From the NCBI GenBank assembly GCA_020200195.1, contig JAIVJE010000354.1, positions 1 through 10,965 of the forward strand: a DNA stretch of 10,965 bases, in the 5' to 3' direction. The notes under the pieces were generated by a model that was not told the DNA's origin, ran no database searches, and saw only the letters and a list, made by a program, of their open reading frames with translations. Below, one piece after another: positions 5,410 through 10,965 of the stretch. Made by a program: the position numbers and the translations under genes. Every line of letters starts with the position of its first letter. Position 1 is the stretch's first letter. The DNA is from Acidobacteriota bacterium. Its GTDB lineage: Bacteria > Acidobacteriota > Vicinamibacteria > Vicinamibacterales > 2-12-FULL-66-21.

Positions 5410-6759
5410 ATGAGCCTACCGGCCGTCTACCTGATCAATGCCGCCATCACCGCTGTCATCGTCGTAGGCGCGCTCGTCTGGTGGGTCGCAAGCCGCAGGC
5501 GCGTCGCCGACGCGACCATCGGGCAGGCACGCACTGAGTGTGAGCACATGCTCCAGCAGGCGACGCGGGAGATCGAGAACCTGCGCAAGGAAGCGGCGCT
5601 CGAAGCGCGGGAGAAAGCACACGATCTCGCGGCGGAGGCCGAGCGTCAGCTTCGCCAACGGCGCCAGGAGGTCTCCGCACTCGAACAGGTGCTCGCGGAA
5701 AAAACACGCGCCCTCACCGACCGGCTGGCGACGTCGGATCGGATCGAGCAGGAGCTCCGCGGCCGCGAAAAGGTGATCGCTCAACAGGAGCAGAGCGCCT
5801 CCGGCGCCCTTGCGCGCACCGAACAGCTGGTGGCCGAGCGCCAACGCGAGCTCCAGCGCGTCGCGGGCCTGAGCGCGGACGAGGCGCGCGATATTCTTCT
5901 CAAGCAGCTCGAGGGAGACGCGCGTCGGGAAGCCGCAAACCTGGTCAAGCGGCTGGAAACCGAGGCGCGTGAAACCGCAGCCCAGCGGGCGCAGCAAATC
6001 ATCACCGACGCCATCCAGCGCAGCGCGGCCGAGCACGCCATCGAGGCGACCGTGTCGGTTGTCGACCTGCCCAGTGAAATGGAAGACACCGTCCGCCGCG
6101 ACGGTGAAGCCGCGGCGTTCGAGCTCGGGCTCTATGACCTGCACCCGGAAATCCTGCGGCTGATGGGCCGGCTGAAGTTCCGCACCAGCTACGGGCAGAA
6201 CGTCCTCAATCACTCGAAGGAAGTCGCGTTCCTGGCCGGCATCATGGCGAAGGAGATCGGCCTCAACGGCCACGTCGCCGCACGCGCCGCCTTCCTGCAC
6301 GACATCGGCAAGGCGATCGACCGCGACCTGCAGGGGACCCATCTCGAACTGGGCCTCGACTTCCTCCGGAAGCACGGCGAAAGCGAGCCGGTGCTGCAGG
6401 CGGTCGCAGCGCATCACATGGATATCGACTGGCCGTCCCTCGAGGCGATGATCGTGCAGGCGGCCGACGCCATCTCGGCGGCGAGGCCGGGCGCACGGCG
6501 CGAGATCCTCGAGTCCTACGTCAAGCGTCTGGAAAAGCTCGAAGGGATTGCCGATTCCTTCGAAGGCGTCTCGAAGGCGTTCGCCCTGCAGGCTGGCCGC
6601 GAGATCCGGATCGTCGTCGAGAGCGAGCGCATTACCGACGAAGCCATGGTCTGGCTCTCGAAAGACATCGCGCGCCGCATCGAGAACGAGCTGGAGTACC
6701 CGGGCCAGATCAAGGTGACCGTCATCAGAGAGACGCGGGCCGTTGAGTACGCCCGATAG
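5410..6759 (+). CDS. rny: RNase Y lacking its KH domain
   Basis: RNase Y is a membrane-anchored endoribonuclease that starts mRNA decay. The 449-residue product shows an N-terminal membrane segment (about 7-28), a long charged coiled coil (about 35-210, including ISGLSADEAR-type VAGLSADEARDILL at 151-164) and AIQRSAAEHAIEATVSVVDLPS (201-222). Next it reads EMEDTVRRDGEAAAFELGLYDLHPEILRL, which aligns with the stretch just after the KH domain. The KH block (normally DEMKGRIIGREGRNIR onward, about 70 residues) is missing at the 222/223 junction (6075/6076), matching 449 versus about 520 residues. The HD phosphodiesterase domain is intact: H268, the H297-D298 pair in LLHDIGK-like FLHDIGK, HH 335-336, and D353 in QAADAISAARPGARRE. 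The C-terminus GQIKVTVIRETRAVEYAR is canonical. ATG 5410 follows GGGGA (5399-5403) by 6 nt. thiL overlaps its end by 17 bp. Confidence 0.95.
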   Translation: MSLPAVYLINAAITAVIVVGALVWWVASRRRVADATIGQARTECEHMLQQATREIENLRKEAALEAREKAHDLAAEAERQLRQRRQEVSALEQVLAEKTRALTDRLATSDRIEQELRGREKVIAQQEQSASGALARTEQLVAERQRELQRVAGLSADEARDILLKQLEGDARREAANLVKRLETEARETAAQRAQQIITDAIQRSAAEHAIEATVSVVDLPSEMEDTVRRDGEAAAFELGLYDLHPEILRLMGRLKFRTSYGQNVLNHSKEVAFLAGIMAKEIGLNGHVAARAAFLHDIGKAIDRDLQGTHLELGLDFLRKHGESEPVLQAVAAHHMDIDWPSLEAMIVQAADAISAARPGARREILESYVKRLEKLEGIADSFEGVSKAFALQAGREIRIVVESERITDEAMVWLSKDIARRIENELEYPGQIKVTVIRETRAVEYAR

Positions 6760-7810
6760 CGGCGCCCCGACCCTCGTTTCAGATCTTGGCGAACGCGGCG
6801 TCATCGAGCGCATTCGCCGACGGCTTCCGCAGCCTCCCCCGCACCTGCTCGTGGGCGTCGGCGACGATGCGGCGGTGGTGGAGCCGGAGCGGGGCGCGGT
6901 CGAACTGCTGACGACCGACGCACTCGTTGAAGGCATCCATTTCGACAGGCGTTTCTCGTCGAGCGCCGACGTCGGCTACAAGGCGCTGGCCGTCAACGCC
7001 AGCGACATCGCAGCGATGGGCGGCACGCCGCGCCTTGCCCTCCTCTCGTTGATGCTCCCCGAAGGGTTTCCCCTGCGCGACCTCGACGGTCTGCTCGACG
7101 GTCTGCTGGCAATGGCGGCCTCCAGTGGGATTGCGCTCGCGGGGGGCAATATCACGCGGTCGCCCGGGCCACTCATCGCTGACGTCACGCTCACGGGGTG
7201 GTGCAGGCGCCGCAAGGTGCTCACGCGCAATGGGGGGCGCCCCGGTGACGCGCTGTACGTGACGGGCACGATCGGCGCCGCTGCGGCGGGCCTTGGATGG
7301 CTTCGTGTGCACGCAGGTACCAACACGAGACCGCCGGCCGGCGCGTGGCCACCACCCGATTTCACGCCGGAGGACGACGCGCTGACCGAGTGCGTCAGGC
7401 GTCATCAGCGGCCCGAGGCCCGCTTGAGGGTGGGCGCGCTGCTCGGCCGAACACGGGCGGCACGCGCCTGCATGGACCTGAGCGACGGGCTCGCGGATGC
7501 GGTCGCGCAAGTCGCCGAGGCGAGTGGAACCGGCGCCCGGATCGACGCTGACACGCTGCCGGTTCATGAGGGCGCGCGCCGCTGGTTCGACTCGCGCCGC
7601 GAGGATCCGATAGGAGCCGCAGTCGCCGGTGGGGATGATTACGAGCTGCTGTTTGCCGTCTCGCCCCGCATGCGCGGGCGGCTCAAGAGTGTGATCCGCG
7701 AAGCGCGCGTCCCGGTGACCTGCATCGGCGCACTCACCGCGGAGGTTGGTGTCGCACTGGTCAGGAACGGCCGGCCCGAGCCGCTGCCCCGCGGATTCGT
7801 CCATTTCTGA
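6743..7810 (+). CDS. thiL: Thiamine-monophosphate kinase
   Basis: ThiL phosphorylates thiamine monophosphate to thiamine diphosphate, the active cofactor, using ATP. The 355-residue product carries the AIR-synthase/ThiL fold: GVGDDAAVV (38-46, metal and nucleotide binding), TTDALVEGIHF (57-67), YKALAVNASDIAAMGGTP (79-96), GGNITRSPG (134-142; many ThiL have GGDT), PGDALYVTGTIG (167-178), MDLSDGLADA (244-253), AGGDDYELLF and the terminal GRPEPLPRGFVHF. Length is close to the usual 320-350; the excess is a Pro-rich loop around 190-210. I chose the TTG at 6743, which overlaps the last 17 bp of rny in another frame; no in-frame ATG lies between it and the conserved core. The overlap implies cotranscription with rny, without an evident functional link. 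The stop is TGA, 7 bp before the next ATG. Confidence 0.94.
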   Translation: MSTPDSGAPTLVSDLGERGVIERIRRRLPQPPPHLLVGVGDDAAVVEPERGAVELLTTDALVEGIHFDRRFSSSADVGYKALAVNASDIAAMGGTPRLALLSLMLPEGFPLRDLDGLLDGLLAMAASSGIALAGGNITRSPGPLIADVTLTGWCRRRKVLTRNGGRPGDALYVTGTIGAAAAGLGWLRVHAGTNTRPPAGAWPPPDFTPEDDALTECVRRHQRPEARLRVGALLGRTRAARACMDLSDGLADAVAQVAEASGTGARIDADTLPVHEGARRWFDSRREDPIGAAVAGGDDYELLFAVSPRMRGRLKSVIREARVPVTCIGALTAEVGVALVRNGRPEPLPRGFVHF

Positions 7811-7817
7811 CAGCGGC

Positions 7818-8318
7818 ATGCTGCAGCGATTCCCCCGCGCGCGCCGGTGGCTGGAGCAGCTCCTTCACACGCACGACACCCCCCATCGCACGGCCGCGGC
7901 GTTCGCCGTCGGCGTTTTTTTTGGGTTCTCCCCGATGCTGGGCCTGCACACAATTCTCGGCGTAGCCGCCGCGTTCGCGCTGAACCTCAACCGCGTCGCG
8001 GTGCTGCTCGGCATCTACTCCAACCTGCCCTGGATCCTCCCCGCCTATTACACCGTGGCAACGATGGCCGGCGCCGCCATCCTGCGAGTCGACCTGCCGC
8101 CGGGACTGCTCGACCAGCTGGGGACCGCCGTGCGCGACGGATCGTGGCGCGGACTGGCCCGCGTGGCGCGCGGGCTACGCCCGCTCATCTGGGCCTATAC
8201 CCTCGGTTCGACGCTGGGGGCCGCCGCGCTCGCATTGGTCGCCTACCGGCTGTCCCTCACGATGATCCTCGCCCACCGGAGGCATCAGCGGCACGGGACA
8301 CAAACTATGGGGAAATAG
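7818..8318 (+). CDS. DUF2062 family membrane protein
   Basis: Small integral membrane protein of 166 residues from the ATG at 7818. A basic amphipathic N-terminus (LQRFPRARRWLEQLL) precedes the DUF2062 signature: TPHRTAAAFAVGVFFGFSPMLGLHTILGVAAAFALNLNRVAVLLGIYSNLPWILPAYY (about 21-78), containing two hydrophobic segments. A third segment is at about 127-155. The C-terminus is short and basic. The molecular function of DUF2062 is not established, although members often sit near envelope or glycan genes. A GTG start at 7746 is in frame but would overlap thiL by 65 bp and adds non-conserved sequence, so I reject it. An SD is not evident; with a 7 bp gap after thiL, translation is probably coupled. 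The gene contains a run of eight T at 7915-7922. Confidence 0.88.
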   Translation: MLQRFPRARRWLEQLLHTHDTPHRTAAAFAVGVFFGFSPMLGLHTILGVAAAFALNLNRVAVLLGIYSNLPWILPAYYTVATMAGAAILRVDLPPGLLDQLGTAVRDGSWRGLARVARGLRPLIWAYTLGSTLGAAALALVAYRLSLTMILAHRRHQRHGTQTMGK

Positions 8319-8375
8319 GTAGTTAGGCCCTCTTGCTAGGACGCCGCAGCCCGGTTCCCCGATCCTCGGAGCGCT

Positions 8376-8404
8376 TTGACGCCCTCCCCCCGGACCGTTA
8401 TAGT
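8376..8404 (+). promoter_or_regulatory. Strong sigma70-type promoter for the 3D-domain gene
   Basis: TTGACG (8376-8381) and TATAGT (8399-8404) are spaced by exactly 17 bp, with 5/6 matches to consensus in both boxes. This is striking in such GC-rich DNA. Transcription should begin near 8411, leaving a 5' UTR of about 28 nt before the ATG at 8439. It separates the 3D gene from the rny-thiL-DUF2062 transcript. Confidence 0.75.
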
Positions 8405-8438
8405 GGAGGTGACTCTCCCCAGCGGCCGGTGCTGACCT

Positions 8439-9014
8439 ATGCTGATTTCGCGCTCGACCGGACGCAAAATCGTGGCGACGGGGATCGCCGCCGTAGGCTT
8501 CGCCTTTCTCTATGAGGTGACGACCCTCGACTCGCGCTACGCGGCCCGCCTGGCCGAGCGCCGAGAGGCGGCAGCCACGCCTGCCGCGGGGACCCGGCTC
8601 CGCTTCACCGCGACTGCTTACTGCAAGGGGACGACGACTGCGTCGGGAGTCAACGTGAGGACAGGCATTGCGGCGGCCGATCCGGACCTGCTTCCGGTCG
8701 GTTCGGTCATTCAGGTGGACAAGCTGGGCGAGCGTTACAACGGGATCTATACCGTCATGGACACCGGCCCCAAGGTGCAGGGTCGCCACATCGACATCTA
8801 CATGTGGAGCTGTCATGACGCGCTTGCGCTCGGCAGGCGCGCCATGCACGTGACGGTGTTGCGACTGGGCTGGAACCCCCGGGCGAGCTCGCCAGGCCTC
8901 GTCGAGCGCCTGTTCTGGCAGCGTGAAACGCAGCAGCCCGCCGTGCCGGCCTCGCCGCTGCCGCTCCCGGCGCGCCCGCTCGCGGAACCCGCGGCGATCC
9001 CCATCCCGAAGTAG
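8439..9014 (+). CDS. Membrane-anchored 3D (Asp-Asp-Asp) domain protein
   Basis: The 191-residue product has a basic start, one hydrophobic segment (about 10-25) that acts as signal anchor or uncleaved signal peptide, and a 3D domain (about 53-145). The domain runs FTATAYCKGTTTASGVNVRTGIAAADPDLLPVGS ... YTVMDTGPKVQGRHIDIYM. The three family Asp residues are D81 (ADPD), D108 (MDTG) and D119 (HIDIY); Cys62 and Cys125 may form a disulfide. The 3D fold is a double-psi beta-barrel shared with MltA lytic transglycosylases and Sps/YabE-type wall proteins, so a cell-wall glycan role outside the membrane is likely. The tail (about 165-191) is Pro/Ala-rich. It has its own strong promoter; no good SD lies at normal distance from the ATG. 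The gene converges on the ABC gene, with 14 bp between stop codons. Confidence 0.9.
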   Translation: MLISRSTGRKIVATGIAAVGFAFLYEVTTLDSRYAARLAERREAAATPAAGTRLRFTATAYCKGTTTASGVNVRTGIAAADPDLLPVGSVIQVDKLGERYNGIYTVMDTGPKVQGRHIDIYMWSCHDALALGRRAMHVTVLRLGWNPRASSPGLVERLFWQRETQQPAVPASPLPLPARPLAEPAAIPIPK

Positions 9015-9028
9015 ACCGATCCCCGCTC

Positions 9029-10813
9029 CTACGCGGTCGCTCGCTCCTGATCCTTGTATTGCAGCTGATACAGCTTGTAGTAGATGCCCCGCGCTGCGAG
9101 CAGCTCCTGGTGGGTCCCGGACTCGCGAAGCTGTCCCTTGTGCAGCACCAGGATCTTGTCCATGTCCTGGATCGTCGATAGCCGGTGCGCGATGGCGATG
9201 GTGGTCCGGCCCTGCATGAGAACGTGTAGCGCGTCCCGAATGAGCAGCTCCGTGTCGGTGTCGACGCTGGAGGTCGCCTCGTCCAGAACGAGAACGCGCG
9301 GATCGAACGCCAGCGCGCGGGCAAACGACAGGAGCTGTTTCTGCCCGACCGAGAGCGTCGCTCCGCGCTCTGCCACGGGATGGCCGTAGCCGCCGGGAAG
9401 CGCCGATACGAACGCGTCCGCGTGCACGGCGGCCGCCGCACGGCGCATCGCATCGTCTGAGATTGCGGCGTTGCCGAGCCGCACGTTTGACGCGATCGTA
9501 CCGGAGAACAGGTGCACGTCCTGCAGGACGAGGCTGAAGAGGCCTCGCAGCGCTGTCGGATCCATGTCGCGGACGTCGACGCCATCGATCAGAATCCGCC
9601 CGCGGCGCACGTCGTAGAAGCGCAACAACAAGTTGATCAGAGTAGACTTCCCCGCTCCCGTCGCGCCGACCACGCCGATCCGCTGGCCCGGTTTCACCTC
9701 GAAAGACACATCACGCAGGACATAGTGAGGTTCGTCGTAGGCGAACCACACGTGATCGAACACGATGTGCCCCGACCCGCCGGGTAGTGTGGGCGTGACG
9801 GCTGGTGCGCCGATGGTCGCCGATGTGTCGAGCAGCTTGAAGATCCGTTCGGACGAGGCCATCGCCGCCTGCAGGACGTTGAACTTCTCGGACATGTCAC
9901 TGATCGGGCGAAAGAAGCGCTGCGAGTACTGCAGAAACGCAACCAGCGACCCCAGCGTCATCGTCCCCTGCATCGTCCAGCCGCCGCCGAACCAGATGAT
10001 GAGCGCGGACGCCAACGCGCCAATCACCTCGATCGCCGGATAGAAGACCGCGTAGTAGAAGATCGACTCGACGTTGGCGTTCCGGTGCGTCCGGTTGATC
10101 TCCGCAAAACGCGCGAAGCTGCGGCGTTCACGCCGGAACAGCTGCACCGTCGGCATACCGGTGAGGTGCTCCTGGAGGAAGGCGTTGATGCGTGCAATCC
10201 ACATGCGTACGGTGCGATACGATTCGCGCACGTTGCGCCGGAACCACTGCGTGACGATCACGATCAGCGGGAGTACCGAGAAGGCGACCAGGGCGAGCCG
10301 CCAGTCCATCACCACCAGCACGATCATGATCCCCGCGAGGGTGAAGACGTCGCCGAAGATGGACACCACTCCGGCTGTGAACAGATCGTTCAGGACGTCG
10401 ACGTCGCTCGTGACCCGCGTCATCAGTCGCCCGACGGGATTGCGATCGTAGAACCGCAGGTCGAGACGCTGCAGGTGGCGGTAGATCTCCATCCGCATGT
10501 CGAACATGATCCGCTGGCCGGTCATCTGCAGCGTCCACGTCTGCACGTATTCGAGGATGAACGAGCCTACGAGGATGGCGAGAAACGCCAGCGCGACGCC
10601 GTCGAGTCCGCGCAGATCGCCGGTCGCGATGTATCGATCGATCGCGATCTTCATCAACCAGGGCAGCGCGAGCTGCAGCACCGATGCGGCGATGATCGCA
10701 CCGAGCGCGACCGCCACCTGCCGTCGGTACGGCCGGAGATACGTCAGCAGCCGCCGCATCAGACGCGCGTCGTAAGCCTTACCGAGGATTTCTTCGTCGT
10801 GAATCGAAGACAT
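9029..10813 (-). CDS. ABC exporter half-transporter (fused membrane and ATPase domains)
   Basis: A 594-residue type IV (MsbA/Sav1866/BmrCD-like) exporter subunit in the inner membrane; the substrate cannot be read from sequence (drug, lipid or peptide are all possible). The transmembrane domain spans about 20-310 with six helices, including segments near 33-53, 73-92, 145-168, 172-188 and 255-275; coupling regions include RLDLRFYDRNPVGRLMTRVTSDVD. The ATPase domain follows: A-loop Y359, Walker A GATGAGKST (383-391), Q-loop Q431 (VLQDVHLF), signature LSVGQ (487-491), Walker B VLVLDE with catalytic E512, D-loop SSVD and H-loop H543. All catalytic residues are present; the signature differs from LSGGQ by one Gly-to-Val. 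The partner gene ends 39 bp upstream, which suggests a heterodimer. ATG at 10813 has no strong SD and follows a heptamer repeat. Confidence 0.93.
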   Translation of the reverse strand: MSSIHDEEILGKAYDARLMRRLLTYLRPYRRQVAVALGAIIAASVLQLALPWLMKIAIDRYIATGDLRGLDGVALAFLAILVGSFILEYVQTWTLQMTGQRIMFDMRMEIYRHLQRLDLRFYDRNPVGRLMTRVTSDVDVLNDLFTAGVVSIFGDVFTLAGIMIVLVVMDWRLALVAFSVLPLIVIVTQWFRRNVRESYRTVRMWIARINAFLQEHLTGMPTVQLFRRERRSFARFAEINRTHRNANVESIFYYAVFYPAIEVIGALASALIIWFGGGWTMQGTMTLGSLVAFLQYSQRFFRPISDMSEKFNVLQAAMASSERIFKLLDTSATIGAPAVTPTLPGGSGHIVFDHVWFAYDEPHYVLRDVSFEVKPGQRIGVVGATGAGKSTLINLLLRFYDVRRGRILIDGVDVRDMDPTALRGLFSLVLQDVHLFSGTIASNVRLGNAAISDDAMRRAAAAVHADAFVSALPGGYGHPVAERGATLSVGQKQLLSFARALAFDPRVLVLDEATSSVDTDTELLIRDALHVLMQGRTTIAIAHRLSTIQDMDKILVLHKGQLRESGTHQELLAARGIYYKLYQLQYKDQERATA

Positions 10814-10821
10814 GTCGCTAT

Positions 10822-10856
10822 CAGCTCTCAGCTCTCAGCTCTCAGCGATCAGCTAT
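10822..10856. repeat. Heptamer tandem repeat (CAGCTCT, five units) between the ABC genes
   Basis: On the plus strand: CAGCTCT three times (10822-10842), then CAGCGAT (10843-10849) and CAGCTAT (10850-10856); a partial CGCTAT precedes it. On the coding (minus) strand this reads as AGAGCTG repeats, beginning over the stop codon of the upstream ABC gene and ending about 8 nt before the next ATG. It fills nearly the whole intergenic gap and replaces the normal Shine-Dalgarno region. Seven-base units suggest replication slippage or a dispersed intergenic repeat family. Confidence 0.85.
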
Positions 10857-10965
10857 GCCTTGGCCAGCTCCTCTTCGAGCAACTGCTTCTGGTGGAGCTC
10901 CGCGTAAACGCCGCCGCGCGCCACGAGCTCCGCGTGGGTGCCGCGTTCGATGATGCGCCCGCCAT
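10853..10965 (-). CDS. ABC transporter ATPase, C-terminal end only (cut by window edge)
   Basis: Reading the minus strand from the window edge gives GGRIIERGTHAELVARGGVY, then AELHQKQLLEEELAKA and a TAG stop (10853-10855). This is the typical end of an ABC exporter ATPase domain (DGGRIVERGTHAELL...YAELH), about 36 residues past the H-loop region. It is too short to show the signature motifs, but with the complete exporter gene 39 bp downstream on the same strand it is most simply the first subunit of a two-gene heterodimeric exporter. Confidence 0.85.
   Translation of the reverse strand, partial: GGRIIERGTHAELVARGGVYAELHQKQLLEEELAKA

Noticed and set aside
5213..5413. 66-codon open frame across the 6S-like region
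   Set aside because: It lies inside the paired structure of the putative 6S RNA, is Arg/Pro/Ser-rich without a family match, and has no SD.
5416..6936. 506-codon open frame on the minus strand opposite rny
   Set aside because: Antisense shadow of a GC-rich coding region: it has no recognisable domain and lies opposite clear RNase Y and ThiL sequence.
8333..8515. Small open frame overlapping the start of the 3D gene
   Set aside because: It runs through the promoter and into the 3D gene in another frame, with basic low-complexity sequence.
9014..9040. Bidirectional terminator between the convergent 3D and ABC genes
   Set aside because: A 5-bp inverted repeat (GACCG...CGGTC) with a 15-nt loop and no T-run on either strand is too weak to call.
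10822..10856. CRISPR-like array
   Set aside because: Units are 7 bp with no spacers, which is a simple tandem repeat.

Overview
The window is high-GC bacterial chromosome with tightly packed housekeeping genes. Gene content and order (infC-rpmI-rplT-pheS-pheT, a coiled-coil gene, zapA, a 6S-like RNA, then RNase Y) point to a Gram-negative bacterium outside the Gamma/Betaproteobacteria. Acidobacteriota (Vicinamibacteria-like) is my best guess. That placement is an inference from synteny, base composition and protein flavour, not from a marker-gene search. There are no tRNA or rRNA genes, CRISPR arrays or mobile elements.

Layout. Positions 1-4316 (+) hold the translation cluster: the 3' part of infC, rpmI, rplT, pheS and pheT. 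Positions 4366-5080 (+) hold a coiled-coil ZapB-like gene and zapA, both cell-division type. Positions 5089-5300 hold a sigma70-type promoter and a structured RNA that fits 6S RNA. Positions 5410-8318 (+) hold an RNase Y gene, thiL (thiamine-phosphate kinase) overlapping its end, and a DUF2062 membrane protein. Positions 8376-9014 (+) hold a strong consensus-like promoter and a membrane-anchored 3D-domain protein. Positions 9029-10965 (-) hold two consecutive ABC exporter genes, the upstream one cut by the window edge; they are convergent with the 3D gene.

How the genes work together. The first block makes initiation factor 3, two 50S proteins and the two subunits of phenylalanyl-tRNA synthetase, and overlapping stop and start codons couple pheS to pheT. 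ZapA and its coiled-coil neighbour belong to Z-ring assembly. 6S RNA regulates RNA polymerase and RNase Y degrades mRNA, so two RNA-level regulators lie side by side. The two ABC half-transporters probably form a heterodimeric exporter.

The most unusual points are these. (1) The RNase Y reading frame passes directly from the end of its coiled coil into the HD domain and lacks the whole KH RNA-binding domain. (2) The natural pheT start, GTG overlapping the pheS stop, is followed at codon 7 by an in-frame TAG exactly where the family has a conserved Trp. (3) PheT also lacks the EMAPII/OB tRNA-binding domain. (4) The ZapB-like protein contains three 18-residue tandem repeats. (5) Short tandem repeats lie immediately before pheS and between the two ABC genes, where ribosome-binding signals would be expected. 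I do not see a wholly new multi-gene system. The novelty is in altered versions of core genes, and sequencing or assembly error must be excluded first.
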